Origin: JAXGXT01 sp040772665
Lineage (GTDB): Bacteria > Bacillota > Clostridia > Lachnospirales > Anaerotignaceae
DNA length: 64,000 bases
Direction: 5' to 3'
Assembly (NCBI GenBank): GCA_040772665.1
Contig: JAXGXT010000006.1
Span: 91,916-155,915, forward strand
Part shown: one piece after another, positions 24,394 to 33,092 of the stretch
How the letters are laid out: every line of letters starts with the position of its first letter
How positions within the stretch are numbered: position 1 is the stretch's first letter
Program-made: the position numbers and the translations under genes
Notes under the pieces: model-generated
Seen by the model: only the letters and a program-made list of their open reading frames with translations
Told to the model about the DNA's origin: nothing
Databases searched by the model: none

Positions 24394-25005
24394 TTATTTC
24401 CCTGCCGCAAAAATGCCCATTGGCTTTCCAATTGGAAGAAACTCTCCCCCAAAATGATTGTTAAGCACATTGGCACCTGCCGCATAAAATGATAAAAGAG
24501 CAATAACAATTTCGCTCCATGCAGCAATGTTGTGGAACATGGTATGTATAGCACCTTCACTAACGAAAGAACTTACTGCAAGACCTATAAACAACACATC
24601 AATCAAAACAAATATTGAAAACAAAACTTTATTGGTTTCTGTTGCACCAATTGTAAGAAATATGCTTAAAAAAAGATATCCTAAAAATGCCATACCAAGC
24701 TGACTTGTGTCTGCACTTTCCTGTAATGCCATTCCAAAAGTTCCAAGGTTAATAAGCCAAGAAATTGCCATTGCAAACCAGAAAAATCCATAGGCACAAA
24801 AAGCTGTGGCCCCGAATACATTTCCTTTTTTATAGTCCAGAAATCCGGCTATAATTTGTGCAGTTGCACCTAAAAAAACCGCCCACGGTATTATATAGGC
24901 AACTCCGTTTGTGATTCCAAGCTTTTGGCTTGAGGCAACAAATGTTACCATAGCAAGGCCAAACAACCCAAGCGCAGACGGGTCTGCATGTGTTTTTTCA
25001 GACAT
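24394..25005 (-). CDS. GPR1/FUN34/YaaH-family acetate/succinate transporter
   Basis: A 203-residue protein with six hydrophobic segments, the normal size and topology of SatP/YaaH. It starts MSEKTHADPSALGLFGLAMVTF, matching the N-terminal NPAPLGL motif, here DPSALGL, and has FGATAFCAYGFFWFAMA in the middle, matching the conserved FGxxAFxxYGxFW pattern. Known members are proton-coupled or channel-like importers or exporters of acetate and succinate. In an anaerobe it may export or take back acetate. It has a near-consensus promoter at 25050-25078, AAGGAGATG before the ATG, and its own terminator. Confidence 0.9.
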   Translation of the reverse strand: MSEKTHADPSALGLFGLAMVTFVASSQKLGITNGVAYIIPWAVFLGATAQIIAGFLDYKKGNVFGATAFCAYGFFWFAMAISWLINLGTFGMALQESADTSQLGMAFLGYLFLSIFLTIGATETNKVLFSIFVLIDVLFIGLAVSSFVSEGAIHTMFHNIAAWSEIVIALLSFYAAGANVLNNHFGGEFLPIGKPMGIFAAGK

Positions 25006-25049
25006 AATACATCTCCTTTTTTCTATTTGTTTTTTTATAAATACATGTC

Positions 25050-25078
25050 ATTATACCAAATGCATTAAAGCACGTCAA
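25050..25078 (-). promoter_or_regulatory. Promoter of the SatP-type gene
   Basis: Minus strand: TTGACG (25078-25073), 17-base spacer, TATAAT (25055-25050) with an upstream TGG. One base from the full consensus at -35. Confidence 0.8.
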
Positions 25079-25169
25079 CTCTTGTCGATAAAGTTTTTGC
25101 TGTTTATTCTGAAATGCAGAAAACTTTGTTTTTATTTTATACAAAAGATGTAAACCCATAATCTTAAAA

Positions 25170-25211
25170 GGAAACACTGATTGTTGTTTTTTAAATATAA
25201 TCAGTGTTTCC
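25170..25211 (-). terminator. Intrinsic terminator after panC
   Basis: GGAAACACTGATT and AATCAGTGTTTCC are perfect 13-base arms with a 16-base loop; TTTTAAG follows on the minus strand. It lies about 25 bases after the panC stop. Confidence 0.8.
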
Positions 25212-25236
25212 CAAATGTTTAATCTCTCTAAAATTT

Positions 25237-26079
25237 TCAGCTTTTGAATAAAAAGTTATCAATCAGCCTTGTGCTTCCTATGAACACAGCCATAGCCACT
25301 AAAACATCGCCCTCAATATGGTCTATTTTTTGAAGCGTAGATATATCAACTGCTTCAATATAATCTATTTTAGCCATAGGCTCTTCTAAAACACAGGCTT
25401 TCATGGCATCAATTACTGTGGATACTCGTTTTTCGCCCCCAACAAGCATGGCTTTTCCAATTTCCATACTCTTTATTAAAACAAGAGCCGCCTGCCTCTC
25501 TTCGGCATTAAGATTAGAATTTCGTGAACTCATGGCAAGACCGTCACTTTCACGAACAATGGGGCATCCAACTACCTCAATGTTAAAATTTAAATCCCTT
25601 ACCATCTGCTTAATAACAGCAAGCTGCTGTGCATCCTTTTCACCAAAATATGCTTTATCAGGAGTTATAATATTAAACAACTTTGAAACAACAGTGCATA
25701 CTCCCCTAAAATGATTCGGCCTGTTTTTGCCGCACAATTCTTCCGTAAGAACAGTCATGTCCACAAATGAGCAAAAACCTTGAGGATACATTTCTAAAGG
25801 CTGAGGATTAAAAATTAAATCCACGCCTTTTTCCTCACACATCTTCATATCTCTTTCCAAATCCCTTGGATATTTATCAAGGTCTTCATTTGGGCCAAAC
25901 TGTGTTGGATTTACAAAAATGCTTACTATAATCTTGTCATTTTCTTTTGCTTTTTCAATTAAACTTAAATGCCCCTCATGAAGATAACCCATGGTGGGAA
26001 CCAAGCCTATTGTAAGACCTTCTGTCTGCCACTTTTTTATATAACCCCTAACTTCATCAACTGTTTTTACAACTTTCAT
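25237..26079 (-). CDS. panC: Pantothenate synthetase
   Basis: A 280-residue enzyme that joins pantoate and beta-alanine with ATP. It has PTMGYLHEGHLSLI (HIGH-like ATP site), VSIFVNPTQFGPNEDLDKYPRD, RPNHFRGVCTVVSKLFN, YFGEKDAQQ and the KMSKS-like MSSRNSNL. I use ATG 26079; a TTG three codons upstream is also open. It follows the radical SAM gene by 26 bases on the same strand and ends in a terminator. The usual partners panB and panD are not here, so pantoate and beta-alanine must come from elsewhere. coaBC lies 8 kb away. Confidence 0.95.
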   Translation of the reverse strand: MKVVKTVDEVRGYIKKWQTEGLTIGLVPTMGYLHEGHLSLIEKAKENDKIIVSIFVNPTQFGPNEDLDKYPRDLERDMKMCEEKGVDLIFNPQPLEMYPQGFCSFVDMTVLTEELCGKNRPNHFRGVCTVVSKLFNIITPDKAYFGEKDAQQLAVIKQMVRDLNFNIEVVGCPIVRESDGLAMSSRNSNLNAEERQAALVLIKSMEIGKAMLVGGEKRVSTVIDAMKACVLEEPMAKIDYIEAVDISTLQKIDHIEGDVLVAMAVFIGSTRLIDNFLFKS

Positions 26080-26105
26080 TTTCCCCAACTTCCCTTCTTA
26101 AAAGG

Positions 26106-27230
26106 CTAAAAAATCATTTCCCCAGCCCTGTACTCTTTTGGCAGTTCTTCTTCTGCCAGAAACTTAAAACCTTCATCTCTAAGTATTGGCAAAAACACCT
26201 CATATGGTATTCTTGCAAACTCCATGGAATAATCACTTGAGCCAAACCAGCCCCCCTCTTTGCTGTTTAAGTTCAAACTTCTTGCAAACTTTGTGTAGTT
26301 AGAGCAATCATGGACAGACAAATCCCAAGTTTCATCTGACGCAATTTTCATAAACTTCAATGTCAGTTCTCTGCTCCAAACAGGAGAAATATATCCATGC
26401 CTTGAAATATACATGTTTTCTCCAAAATAATTATCTATATTATTAGGGTTTAAATGCAGCTCGGCACAATTTATAAAATCAAGACCTGTGTTTAAAATAC
26501 TTTCTTTTTTCTTGAAAAATTCTTGATAAAATTCAGGCGTCATCGGTGTTTCAATGCCAACATTTTTAATATATTTCTTCGCCAAAGCAATGTTTTCAAT
26601 TACTTTATCCGAACAGTTTGAGGCCCCAAGATTAAACCTGATTTCATCAAGACCCGCCTCGCCTAAAGCCTTTAAATTTTCTTCTGTTGCCAAAAGACCG
26701 TTTGTGTAAAGATGCTGATGTATGCCTGCATTTTTAAATTTCTTAATAATGCCATAATACTTTTCTATTTCCATAAAAGGCTCTAAATAAACATAAGAAA
26801 CTCCAGTAGGTTTATTGGGCATTGTAAGAAGTAAGTCAATATCCTTTTCATAAAACTTTGTTCCCCCAATTTCCCACATGCCCTCTCCAACAGGAGGAAT
26901 TTCGTCAAGTTCTCCGTAATTATAGCAAAACTTACACTCTATATTGCATTTGTTTGTTTTTCTGATTGCACTTAAGCCTGTCCCCAATAAACACGAGCGG
27001 CATCCTTTTGCAAACTTTTCTTGACTGCCTACATAATATGTTCTGTTTTCCAATGTTTTTAAATTTTTTATTTCCGCCATAAGCTTTTCATTTCTGTAAT
27101 CAACCGCTTCTTCAATTTGAGCAAAAACAGCATATGTAATTTCCTGCTGTTTTACCATCAGTTTCTCATCTTCAGGCAAAGCAGAAAAAAATTCAAACCA
27201 TGTAAGTGCATCTTTTTTGGAAATCTTCAT
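26106..27230 (-). CDS. Radical SAM protein of unknown function, linked to panC
   Basis: A 374-residue protein. The radical SAM cluster site is CNIECKFC near residue 98 (CxxxCxxC), preceded by CRSCLLGTGLSAIRKTNK, which adds two Cys just upstream, and followed by YNYGELDEIPP. Later features are YLEPFMEI, LYTNGLLA and LDEIRFNLGAS, fitting the barrel; HDCSNYTKFA near the C terminus adds another Cys. There is no SPASM-type Cys cluster. The substrate is unknown. It lies 26 bases before panC on the same strand, so a role near pantothenate or beta-alanine supply is possible but only inferred. GGAGG precedes the ATG. Confidence 0.8.
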   Translation of the reverse strand: MKISKKDALTWFEFFSALPEDEKLMVKQQEITYAVFAQIEEAVDYRNEKLMAEIKNLKTLENRTYYVGSQEKFAKGCRSCLLGTGLSAIRKTNKCNIECKFCYNYGELDEIPPVGEGMWEIGGTKFYEKDIDLLLTMPNKPTGVSYVYLEPFMEIEKYYGIIKKFKNAGIHQHLYTNGLLATEENLKALGEAGLDEIRFNLGASNCSDKVIENIALAKKYIKNVGIETPMTPEFYQEFFKKKESILNTGLDFINCAELHLNPNNIDNYFGENMYISRHGYISPVWSRELTLKFMKIASDETWDLSVHDCSNYTKFARSLNLNSKEGGWFGSSDYSMEFARIPYEVFLPILRDEGFKFLAEEELPKEYRAGEMIF

Positions 27231-27290
27231 TAAATTTCCTCCGTTTCTTTAATAAGTTCAAAACTTTGATTTACTTGCTGATAAATACAA

Positions 27291-27452
27291 CAAGGGTTTC
27301 AACCTTGACCCATAACGCAAAACATTCTCTTTGCCAAAACATTGTTTTAAACCATGAAATTAATTTATAAACTAATTAATTCACAGCAAAACAATATTTC
27401 TCAAAAATCGAATAAATATGCGGTTTTAATCGGTTCAAGGATGAAACCCTTG
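27291..27452. repeat. Degenerate repeat with 21-base terminal inverted repeats
   Basis: Bases 27291-27311 and 27432-27452 are inverted copies matching at 19 of 21 positions and enclose about 120 bases with no gene. The arms are versions of the CAAGGGT/ACCCTTG module of the block at 1840-2422, and ATATGCGGTTTT just before the right arm is the AACCGCA/TGCGGTT module with a decayed left half. The gap lies between the start of the radical SAM gene and the stop of the ABC ATPase gene. No transposase is present; it looks like a small palindromic element rather than an insertion sequence. Confidence 0.55.
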
Positions 27453-27489
27453 CAAAATTTGGGGCAAGTCCCAAAGTTTTAGTTTTTCT

Positions 27490-28236
27490 TTACAGCACCT
27501 TTGCCAAAAAGCTTTTTAATCTTTCGCTTTTAGGGTTTTTAAAAATTTCATTTGGTGTGCCTTCTTCTACAATCCTGCCCCCGTCAACAAAAATAACTCT
27601 TGATGCAACCTCCTTGGCAAACCCCATTTCATGGGTAACAACAACCATAGTCATTTTTTCTTTGGCAAGGTCTTTCATTACCTCCAAAACCTCTCCAACC
27701 ATTTCCGGGTCAAGGGCGCTTGTTGGCTCATCAAAAAGCATAACCTCAGGATTCATGGATAACGCCCTTACAATGGCAACCCTTTGTTTCTGTCCTCCGC
27801 TAAGCTGGTTAGGATATGAGTCTGCCTTGTTTTCCAAGCCTACTCTTTTTAAAAGACTCATGGCACGTTCTTTTGCCTGTTCGTTTTTTACTCCCTGAAG
27901 CTTTACCGGAGCTATCATCATATTTTTTAACACAGACATATGAGGAAAAAGATTAAAATGCTGAAAAACCATGCCCATTTTTTGTCTGTGTTTATTTATA
28001 TCAACATTCTTATCGGTAAGGTTTGAATTTTCAAATATTATACTTCCGCCTGTAGGCTCTTCCAAAAGATTTAAACACCTTAGAAAAGTAGATTTTCCTG
28101 AACCGGAAGGCCCTATTACAACAACAACTTCGCCTTTTTTAATTTCGGCATCAATTCCGTCTAAGGCCTTTATCTCACCTTTTCCAAAATGTTTTTTAAG
28201 ATTCGAAACTTTAATAATCACATTTTCATCTGTCAT
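27490..28236 (-). CDS. Polar amino-acid ABC transporter, ATP-binding protein
   Basis: A 248-residue ATPase of the GlnQ/HisP class. Walker A is GPSGSGKS near residue 38, the Q-loop is VFQHFNLFPHMS, the signature is LSGGQKQRVAIVRAL, Walker B LFDEPTSALDPE and the H-loop VVTHEMGF. It drives uptake through the permease encoded just upstream, whose 3' end it overlaps by 11 bases. The binding protein gene is the first of the unit. Substrate not determinable; the class covers glutamine, histidine, cystine, arginine and other polar amino acids. Confidence 0.93.
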   Translation of the reverse strand: MTDENVIIKVSNLKKHFGKGEIKALDGIDAEIKKGEVVVVIGPSGSGKSTFLRCLNLLEEPTGGSIIFENSNLTDKNVDINKHRQKMGMVFQHFNLFPHMSVLKNMMIAPVKLQGVKNEQAKERAMSLLKRVGLENKADSYPNQLSGGQKQRVAIVRALSMNPEVMLFDEPTSALDPEMVGEVLEVMKDLAKEKMTMVVVTHEMGFAKEVASRVIFVDGGRIVEEGTPNEIFKNPKSERLKSFLAKVL

Positions 28237-28924
28237 TGCTTCTCAATCTCCTTTCAAGCTTTCCAACAAGGGCTGAGAGAATAACCACCAGCAAAAGATA
28301 AATAAGAGCAACTGCAATTAAAGGCATAAAAGGGTCATAAGTTCTTCCCCTTATTATATCTCCGCCTTTTGTCAGGTCTTGAATTGTGATATATCCTGCC
28401 ACTGAGGTTTCTTTTAAAAGCACAATAAACTCATTGGCAAGGGAGGGAAGAATGTTTTTGAAAGCCTGAGGCAAAACTATGTACCACATTGTTTGAGCGT
28501 AGTTAAAACCAAGACTTCTTCCCGCTTCAAACTGTCCGTTATCAATGCTCATAATTCCCGAACGTGCTATTTCGGCAACGTACGCACCGCTGTTTATTCC
28601 AAAGGCAATAATGGCAACAAAAACAGGACTTATTTTCGAGCTTGCATATATTACATAATAAATTATCATAAGCTGAACAATAACAGGCGTTCCTCTTATA
28701 ACAGTAAGGTATATTTTACACAAAAAACTTGCAATTTTAAACTTGCCTGTTTTGTCATTTGTGGAACGTATTATGGCAACAACAAAACCAAGAATTATGC
28801 CTATTATAACTGCAAAAAAGGTTATTTGAAGAGTAATCCCTAACCCCTCGGTTATAAACTTCCATCTATTATCTTGTATAAAGTTTGTATAAAACCTAAG
28901 CTTAAAATTGCTCATAGCAGTCAT
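28226..28924 (-). CDS. Polar amino-acid ABC transporter, permease
   Basis: A 232-residue permease of the HisM/GlnP class from ATG 28924, which has GAAAGGA upstream; a longer frame lacks one. Five hydrophobic segments are seen (about 24-47, 65-90, 100-120, 150-170, 195-220). TVIRGTPVIVQLMIIYYV and YVAEIARSGIMSIDNGQFEAGRSLG contain the EAA loop that contacts the ATPase. One permease gene only, so it probably works as a homodimer. It lies 203 bases after the binding-protein gene, with a hairpin between them. Confidence 0.92.
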   Translation of the reverse strand: MTAMSNFKLRFYTNFIQDNRWKFITEGLGITLQITFFAVIIGIILGFVVAIIRSTNDKTGKFKIASFLCKIYLTVIRGTPVIVQLMIIYYVIYASSKISPVFVAIIAFGINSGAYVAEIARSGIMSIDNGQFEAGRSLGFNYAQTMWYIVLPQAFKNILPSLANEFIVLLKETSVAGYITIQDLTKGGDIIRGRTYDPFMPLIAVALIYLLLVVILSALVGKLERRLRSNDR

Positions 28925-29057
28925 AGTAAAATTCCTTTCAAAATGGTTTAAGCTAATAAACTTTTTAAAAAAGCGGAACAAAAATTTTTAATGGCTATAC
29001 AGTAATATTAAAAACAAATTTCATAAACCATGTAAAAACCTGCTTTTTAAAACAAAG

Positions 29058-29098
29058 TGCTGACAAGGAAGCCCTCAAAATCTTGCCTTTGTCAGCAT
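29058..29098 (-). terminator. Hairpin between binding-protein and permease genes
   Basis: TGCTGACAA and TTGTCAGCA pair perfectly, with further partial pairing inside. The following bases on the minus strand are only moderately T-rich. It probably terminates part of the transcripts or protects the binding-protein mRNA end, giving more binding protein than permease. Confidence 0.55.
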
Positions 29099-29126
29099 CA
29101 TTAAATAAACTTCGTTTTTTAACTAA

Positions 29127-29915
29127 TTATTCTGCACTAATGTATTTATCAAGTATTTCCTGCACAGTGCCATCTTCTGTAAGTTCTTTAAGTGCGGCAT
29201 TTATCTTTTCTAAAAGTTCTTCATTATCCTTTGCAAGAGCTATTGCATAATCTTCAACAACATATTCTGTGGGAAGAATTATAAGACCCTCGTTTTGTTC
29301 AACAAAAACTTGGGCAGGCTCTCTGTCTATAACAACTGCATCAGCCTTGCCTTGGGAAAGTGCAAGCACAGCATCTGTGCCTTTGCTGTAACGCTGAACG
29401 TCTGCATCAGGAAAATCGTCGCTTACAAAAATATCGCCTGTTGTGTTTTCCTGAACTCCAATGGATTTATCCGCCAAGTCATCGGCAGAAACAATTGAAG
29501 AACCCTCTTTAACAATTATAACCTGATATCCTGTCGCATAGCTGTCAGAAAAACTAACATTAACAAGTCTGTCCTCTGTTACAGTCATTCCCGCCATACC
29601 AATGTCAGCTTTTCCGCTTTTTACAGCCGCAACAATAGAACCAAACTCCATATCGGAAATCTCAAGCTCCATACCTAACTTTTCCGCAATCTTTTCTGCA
29701 ATTTCAGCATCAATTCCTACAATTTTACCACCCTCATAAAATTCATAAGGAGGAAAAGCTGCATTTGTAGCCATAACAAGCTTTCCGTTTCCTTGCGGAG
29801 AGGCTTGTGTTGAGCCTTCCGGCGGTGCCTCTGGTGCAGGTTTTGGAGTGCATCCAACGGAAAACAACATTGTGCAAGCAATTACTGCTGAAAGTATTTT
29901 ACCTTTAAGTTTCAT
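29127..29915 (-). CDS. Polar amino-acid ABC transporter, substrate-binding lipoprotein
   Basis: A 262-residue family-3 binding protein from ATG 29915; the ATG at 29939 would put the ribosome site AAAGGAG inside the gene. The signal ends LFSVGC, then a Pro/Glu/Gly-rich linker of about 25 residues, then the PBPb domain: LVMATNAAFPPYEFYEGGKIVGIDAEIAEKIA, DIGMAGMTVTEDRLVNVSFSDSYATG and KSIGVQENTTGD. The Arg of EDRLVNV is the usual carboxylate contact of amino-acid-binding members. It is the first gene of the transport unit, with a good promoter at 29974-30002. Confidence 0.93.
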   Translation of the reverse strand: MKLKGKILSAVIACTMLFSVGCTPKPAPEAPPEGSTQASPQGNGKLVMATNAAFPPYEFYEGGKIVGIDAEIAEKIAEKLGMELEISDMEFGSIVAAVKSGKADIGMAGMTVTEDRLVNVSFSDSYATGYQVIIVKEGSSIVSADDLADKSIGVQENTTGDIFVSDDFPDADVQRYSKGTDAVLALSQGKADAVVIDREPAQVFVEQNEGLIILPTEYVVEDYAIALAKDNEELLEKINAALKELTEDGTVQEILDKYISAE

Positions 29916-29973
29916 TAAAAATTCTCCTTTTGTTTTCATAATTAATTAATTGTTCTATATATATAATTAATTA

Positions 29974-30002
29974 ATTATACATAATTATTCATATAAAATC
30001 AA
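29974..30002 (-). promoter_or_regulatory. Promoter of the amino-acid ABC transporter unit
   Basis: Minus strand: TTGATT (30002-29997), 17-base spacer, TATAAT (29979-29974) with TG upstream. The leader of about 50 bases consists of repeated ATTAATTA; no T-box is visible. Confidence 0.75.
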
Positions 30003-30117
30003 TATAATTTCTAACAAAAAGTATAATTCCAGCCTTGTGTTACAATTATACATAACCGCTATGCATATATATTCATTACAACTTTATCAATTTCTTTAAA
30101 ACTTCTGCGTATTTCTA

Positions 30118-32763
30118 TTACATCCACTCTTTAAACTTTTCAATATATATCTTTTTTATAAGCTCCACACAAATCAAGTATCCAACTAAAATTCCTATAA
30201 GCCAAGGTATAAATCTAAAAGGCAGACGCATCATGTCAAGACCAACTGAAAAATCAGTAAACCCTATAAGAAAAGCTACAATCAGCACTGCAAAGGTTGA
30301 TATAAATAAAGGCATTGAAGGCATACTTTGTAAAAAAGGAATCTTTGAAGTTCTTATCATGTGTATAACAAGAACTTGAGATACAGTTCCAAAAACAAAC
30401 CAGCCGCACTGGAACAATGGAGAAAGCTCTGTGGTGTTAGCACCTATTGCCCACCACATAACAACAAAACATAAAATATCAAACACAGAGCTTACAGGCC
30501 CAAGCACAGCCATAAAGGTCTTAATTGATTTTGTTTCCCATTTACGTGGTTTTTTAAGATATTCCGGATCTACGCTGTCAAAAGGTATACCCATTTGAGA
30601 AAAATCACACAAAAGATTTTGTGTTAATATCTGCACAGGAAGCATAGGCAAAAAGGGAAGAAATATACTGGCAATAATAACAGAAATCATGTTTCCAAAA
30701 TTACCGCTGGCAGCCATTTTTATATATTTAATTATGTTTCCAAAGGTGCGTCGTCCTTCTATAACACCTTTTTCAAGAACCATTAAATCTTTTTTTAATA
30801 AAATTATATCAGCCGTTTCTTTGGCAATGTCAACAGCAGTGTCAACAGAAATACCCACGTCCGCCTGACGCAGCGGAGGTGCATCATTAATTCCATCCCC
30901 CATATATCCAACTGTATGCCCAGCACTTTGGAATGCTTTAACAACTCTTTCCTTTTGTGAGGGTGATAGCTTTGCAAACAAATCGCAAACTTTAACAGCC
31001 TCTAATAAAGCATCATCATCCATACTTTCCACATCACGCCCCGTTAAAAGGTTTGAGGTGTTAACGCCAACTTTGGAGCAAACCTTTACAGCCACTCCCT
31101 CACTGTCTCCCGTAAGAACCACAGTTCTTACACCATGCTCATCCAAAGCGGCAATTGCAGCCTTGGCACTTTCTTTAGGAGGGTCAAGAAAACCGACAAA
31201 ACCAATAAGAACCATATCCCTTTCATCATCCACACCGAAAACGCCGCTTCCCGGAACCCTGTTTTTCTGTGCAACGGCAATCATCCTTAAACCGTCAGAG
31301 TTATGCTTTTCATATATTTCAAGGGCTAAAGCCTTTGTTTCATCATTCATGGGCAAAACTTCGCCTTCAATTTCCATAAAAGAAGAAATTTCAATCATTT
31401 CTTCCACAGCACCCTTTGTTATAAGCTGACGTTTTCCCGTTTTGTCTTCTAAAACAACACTCATTCTTCTTCGGGAAAAATCAAAGGGAATTTCATCTAC
31501 ACAAGTATAAAAATTAAGTATATCTTCAAGCTGGTTCTGCTCTGCTCTGTTGATTATTGCCATGTCAATAAGATTTTTTAGGCCTGTTTGAAAAGAGCTG
31601 TTTAAATAGGCATGGCGCAATATTCTGCTGTCATCCTCGCCTTTTAAATTCATATATTTTTCAAGAACAATTTTATCATCTGTCAATGTTCCTGTTTTGT
31701 CTGTGCAAAGCACATCCATTTCACCAAAGGTTTGTATAGCGCCAAGAGTTCTCACAATAACCTTATGCCGTGACATTGAAACAGCACCCTTTGCCAAGGT
31801 TGATGTCATAATCACAGGCAGCATTTCAGGGGTTAAACCAACTGCCACACTTATGGAAAAAAGCAGCGCACTTGACCAATCTCCTTTTATAAGTGAATTA
31901 ATTAAAAACACAATGGGAACCATTATAAGCATCATACGAATAAGAAGTTTGCTTACAGAATCAACACCTCTTTCGAAGCTGTTTTTTCCTCTGTCTCCCG
32001 ATAAGGTTTTTGCCATAGAGCCGAAATATGTGTCGTTGCCTATTGCAAGAGCAATTGCAAGGGCACTTCCGCTTACTATGTTGGAGCCCATAAAACCAAT
32101 ATTTGGCAAATCAGTAATTCCATCATCAGTGTTTTTTCCCATTTGGTTGAATTTTTCCACAGGATTGGATTCTCCGGTTAGGGCCGCTTGGGCAATAAAA
32201 GTATCTTTTGTTGTTAAAAACCGCACATCCGCAGGAAGCATATCCCCGGCGGAAAGACGTATAATATCACCTGAAACAACATCCTCCATAGGAATTTGAA
32301 CTAACTCTCCATCTCTATATACATCAGCCATATTGGAAATCATTTTTGAAAGTTTTTCTGCCGCTGCGTTTGATTTTTCACCTTGTATAAAGGCAACCAT
32401 CCCCGAAAGTATAACCAAGGCCAAAATTATAACAACTGTAAAATAATCAGGCTTCGACGAAGCAATAACATCTGTAAAATAAGTAATGGCTGCAATAAGA
32501 AGCAAAATCATGTTAAATGGATTTATAACAGCTTCTTTAAGCCTGTGGAGTGTTGTGTTTTTATTTCCAACAGTAATTATATTTTTTCCAAGTTCAGCTT
32601 GACGTTTTTCAGCATCTTCTTCTCCAAGCCCAGATATTTCGGATGAAAGTTCCTCAAAAAGCTTTTCTTCTGTTAAAAATGCAAAGTAACGAAGTTTTTC
32701 CTCCGTATTATCTTTATTTTTTTTAATTTCATTGTCCAATCTTTTTTTGTTAATAAAATTCAT
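30118..32763 (-). CDS. mgtA: Mg2+-importing P-type ATPase
   Basis: An 881-residue P3B-type ATPase that brings Mg2+ into the cell. Visible in order: N-terminal cytoplasmic tail, helix pair near 85-130, TGESNP in the actuator domain, the phosphorylation site CTDKTGTLTDDK near residue 350, FDFSRRRMSVV, GDGINDAPPL near 640, and C-terminal helices with QILTQNLLCDFSQMGIPFDSVD, typical of MgtA/MgtB. I use ATG 32763 (AAAGGAATGG upstream). Expression is probably set by the leader at 32817-33135: promoter, 5' hairpin, a 49-codon ORF, and an intrinsic terminator 55 bases before the gene. No other promoter is evident, so readthrough is needed. Confidence 0.95.
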   Translation of the reverse strand: MNFINKKRLDNEIKKNKDNTEEKLRYFAFLTEEKLFEELSSEISGLGEEDAEKRQAELGKNIITVGNKNTTLHRLKEAVINPFNMILLLIAAITYFTDVIASSKPDYFTVVIILALVILSGMVAFIQGEKSNAAAEKLSKMISNMADVYRDGELVQIPMEDVVSGDIIRLSAGDMLPADVRFLTTKDTFIAQAALTGESNPVEKFNQMGKNTDDGITDLPNIGFMGSNIVSGSALAIALAIGNDTYFGSMAKTLSGDRGKNSFERGVDSVSKLLIRMMLIMVPIVFLINSLIKGDWSSALLFSISVAVGLTPEMLPVIMTSTLAKGAVSMSRHKVIVRTLGAIQTFGEMDVLCTDKTGTLTDDKIVLEKYMNLKGEDDSRILRHAYLNSSFQTGLKNLIDMAIINRAEQNQLEDILNFYTCVDEIPFDFSRRRMSVVLEDKTGKRQLITKGAVEEMIEISSFMEIEGEVLPMNDETKALALEIYEKHNSDGLRMIAVAQKNRVPGSGVFGVDDERDMVLIGFVGFLDPPKESAKAAIAALDEHGVRTVVLTGDSEGVAVKVCSKVGVNTSNLLTGRDVESMDDDALLEAVKVCDLFAKLSPSQKERVVKAFQSAGHTVGYMGDGINDAPPLRQADVGISVDTAVDIAKETADIILLKKDLMVLEKGVIEGRRTFGNIIKYIKMAASGNFGNMISVIIASIFLPFLPMLPVQILTQNLLCDFSQMGIPFDSVDPEYLKKPRKWETKSIKTFMAVLGPVSSVFDILCFVVMWWAIGANTTELSPLFQCGWFVFGTVSQVLVIHMIRTSKIPFLQSMPSMPLFISTFAVLIVAFLIGFTDFSVGLDMMRLPFRFIPWLIGILVGYLICVELIKKIYIEKFKEWM

Positions 32764-32816
32764 AAAAACCATTCCTTTCTTTTTTAAATTTATTAAAGGA
32801 AATATAGTTTAAAAAT

Positions 32817-32840
32817 AAAAAAACCGTCTTAAAAGACGGT
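32817..32840 (-). terminator. Intrinsic terminator in the mgtA leader, containing the leader ORF stop
   Basis: Minus strand ACCGTCTTTTAAGACGGT followed by T7: a 6-8 base-pair stem with the loop TTTTAA and a clean T tract. The TAA stop of the 49-codon ORF (32831-32829) is in the loop, so a ribosome ending translation there would sit on the stem. This suggests transcription attenuation tied to translation. Confidence 0.85.
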
Positions 32841-32978
32841 AATAGACACACAGAAAATCAGCCCATCATAACGAATGTATAATGGACAATAACCTGCGGC
32901 AAAAGCACCGTCATATTTGTCTATATTCCCATATTGATATTTGAAGTTTCTATTCAAACTTCGAGGCTGGTCATCCAT
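32829..32978 (-). CDS. 49-residue leader ORF upstream of mgtA
   Basis: ATG at 32978 has GGGAGTGATAT before it and encodes 49 residues: MDDQPRSLN, then a Tyr/Asn-rich middle (KYQYGNIDKY), then GAFAAGYCPLYIRYDGLIF and a hydrophobic end SITVF. I recognise no family. The start MDDQP, acidic residues beside Pro, is loosely like the EPDP start of the enterobacterial MgtL leader peptide, which makes ribosomes fall off when Mg2+ is low; this likeness is only an analogy. The stop codon lies in the loop of the intrinsic terminator before mgtA. It could be a regulatory leader, a real small protein, or both. Confidence 0.6.
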   Translation of the reverse strand: MDDQPRSLNRNFKYQYGNIDKYDGAFAAGYCPLYIRYDGLIFCVSITVF

Positions 32979-33060
32979 TATATCACTCCCTTTTTTACAA
33001 TATATTAAAGTATATGTAATTATCCTTTGCAAAATAAACACATATATTCACATAACAAAT

Positions 33061-33092
33061 AAGTGAGAATTCCAACACGGAAGCCTCACTTA
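33061..33092 (-). promoter_or_regulatory. 5' leader hairpin of the mgtA transcript
   Basis: Minus strand: AAGTGAG pairs with CTCACTT and inside it TTCC pairs with GGAA around GTGTT. It lies within about 10 bases of the predicted transcript start near 33100. The opening GTGAGGCTTCC resembles the first helix region of the M-box Mg2+ riboswitch (GGUGAGGCUCC), but the rest of the M-box core is not found. It may only stabilise the 5' end. Confidence 0.45.

Noticed and set aside
26106..27230. Lysine 2,3-aminomutase (ablA) to pair with ablB
   Set aside because: The radical SAM protein lacks the PLP-binding lysine region and the overall sequence of that enzyme.
30118..32763. Ca2+-type or K+-type P-ATPase
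   Set aside because: Sequence motifs in the last helices and the overall layout fit the Mg2+-importing MgtA group better.
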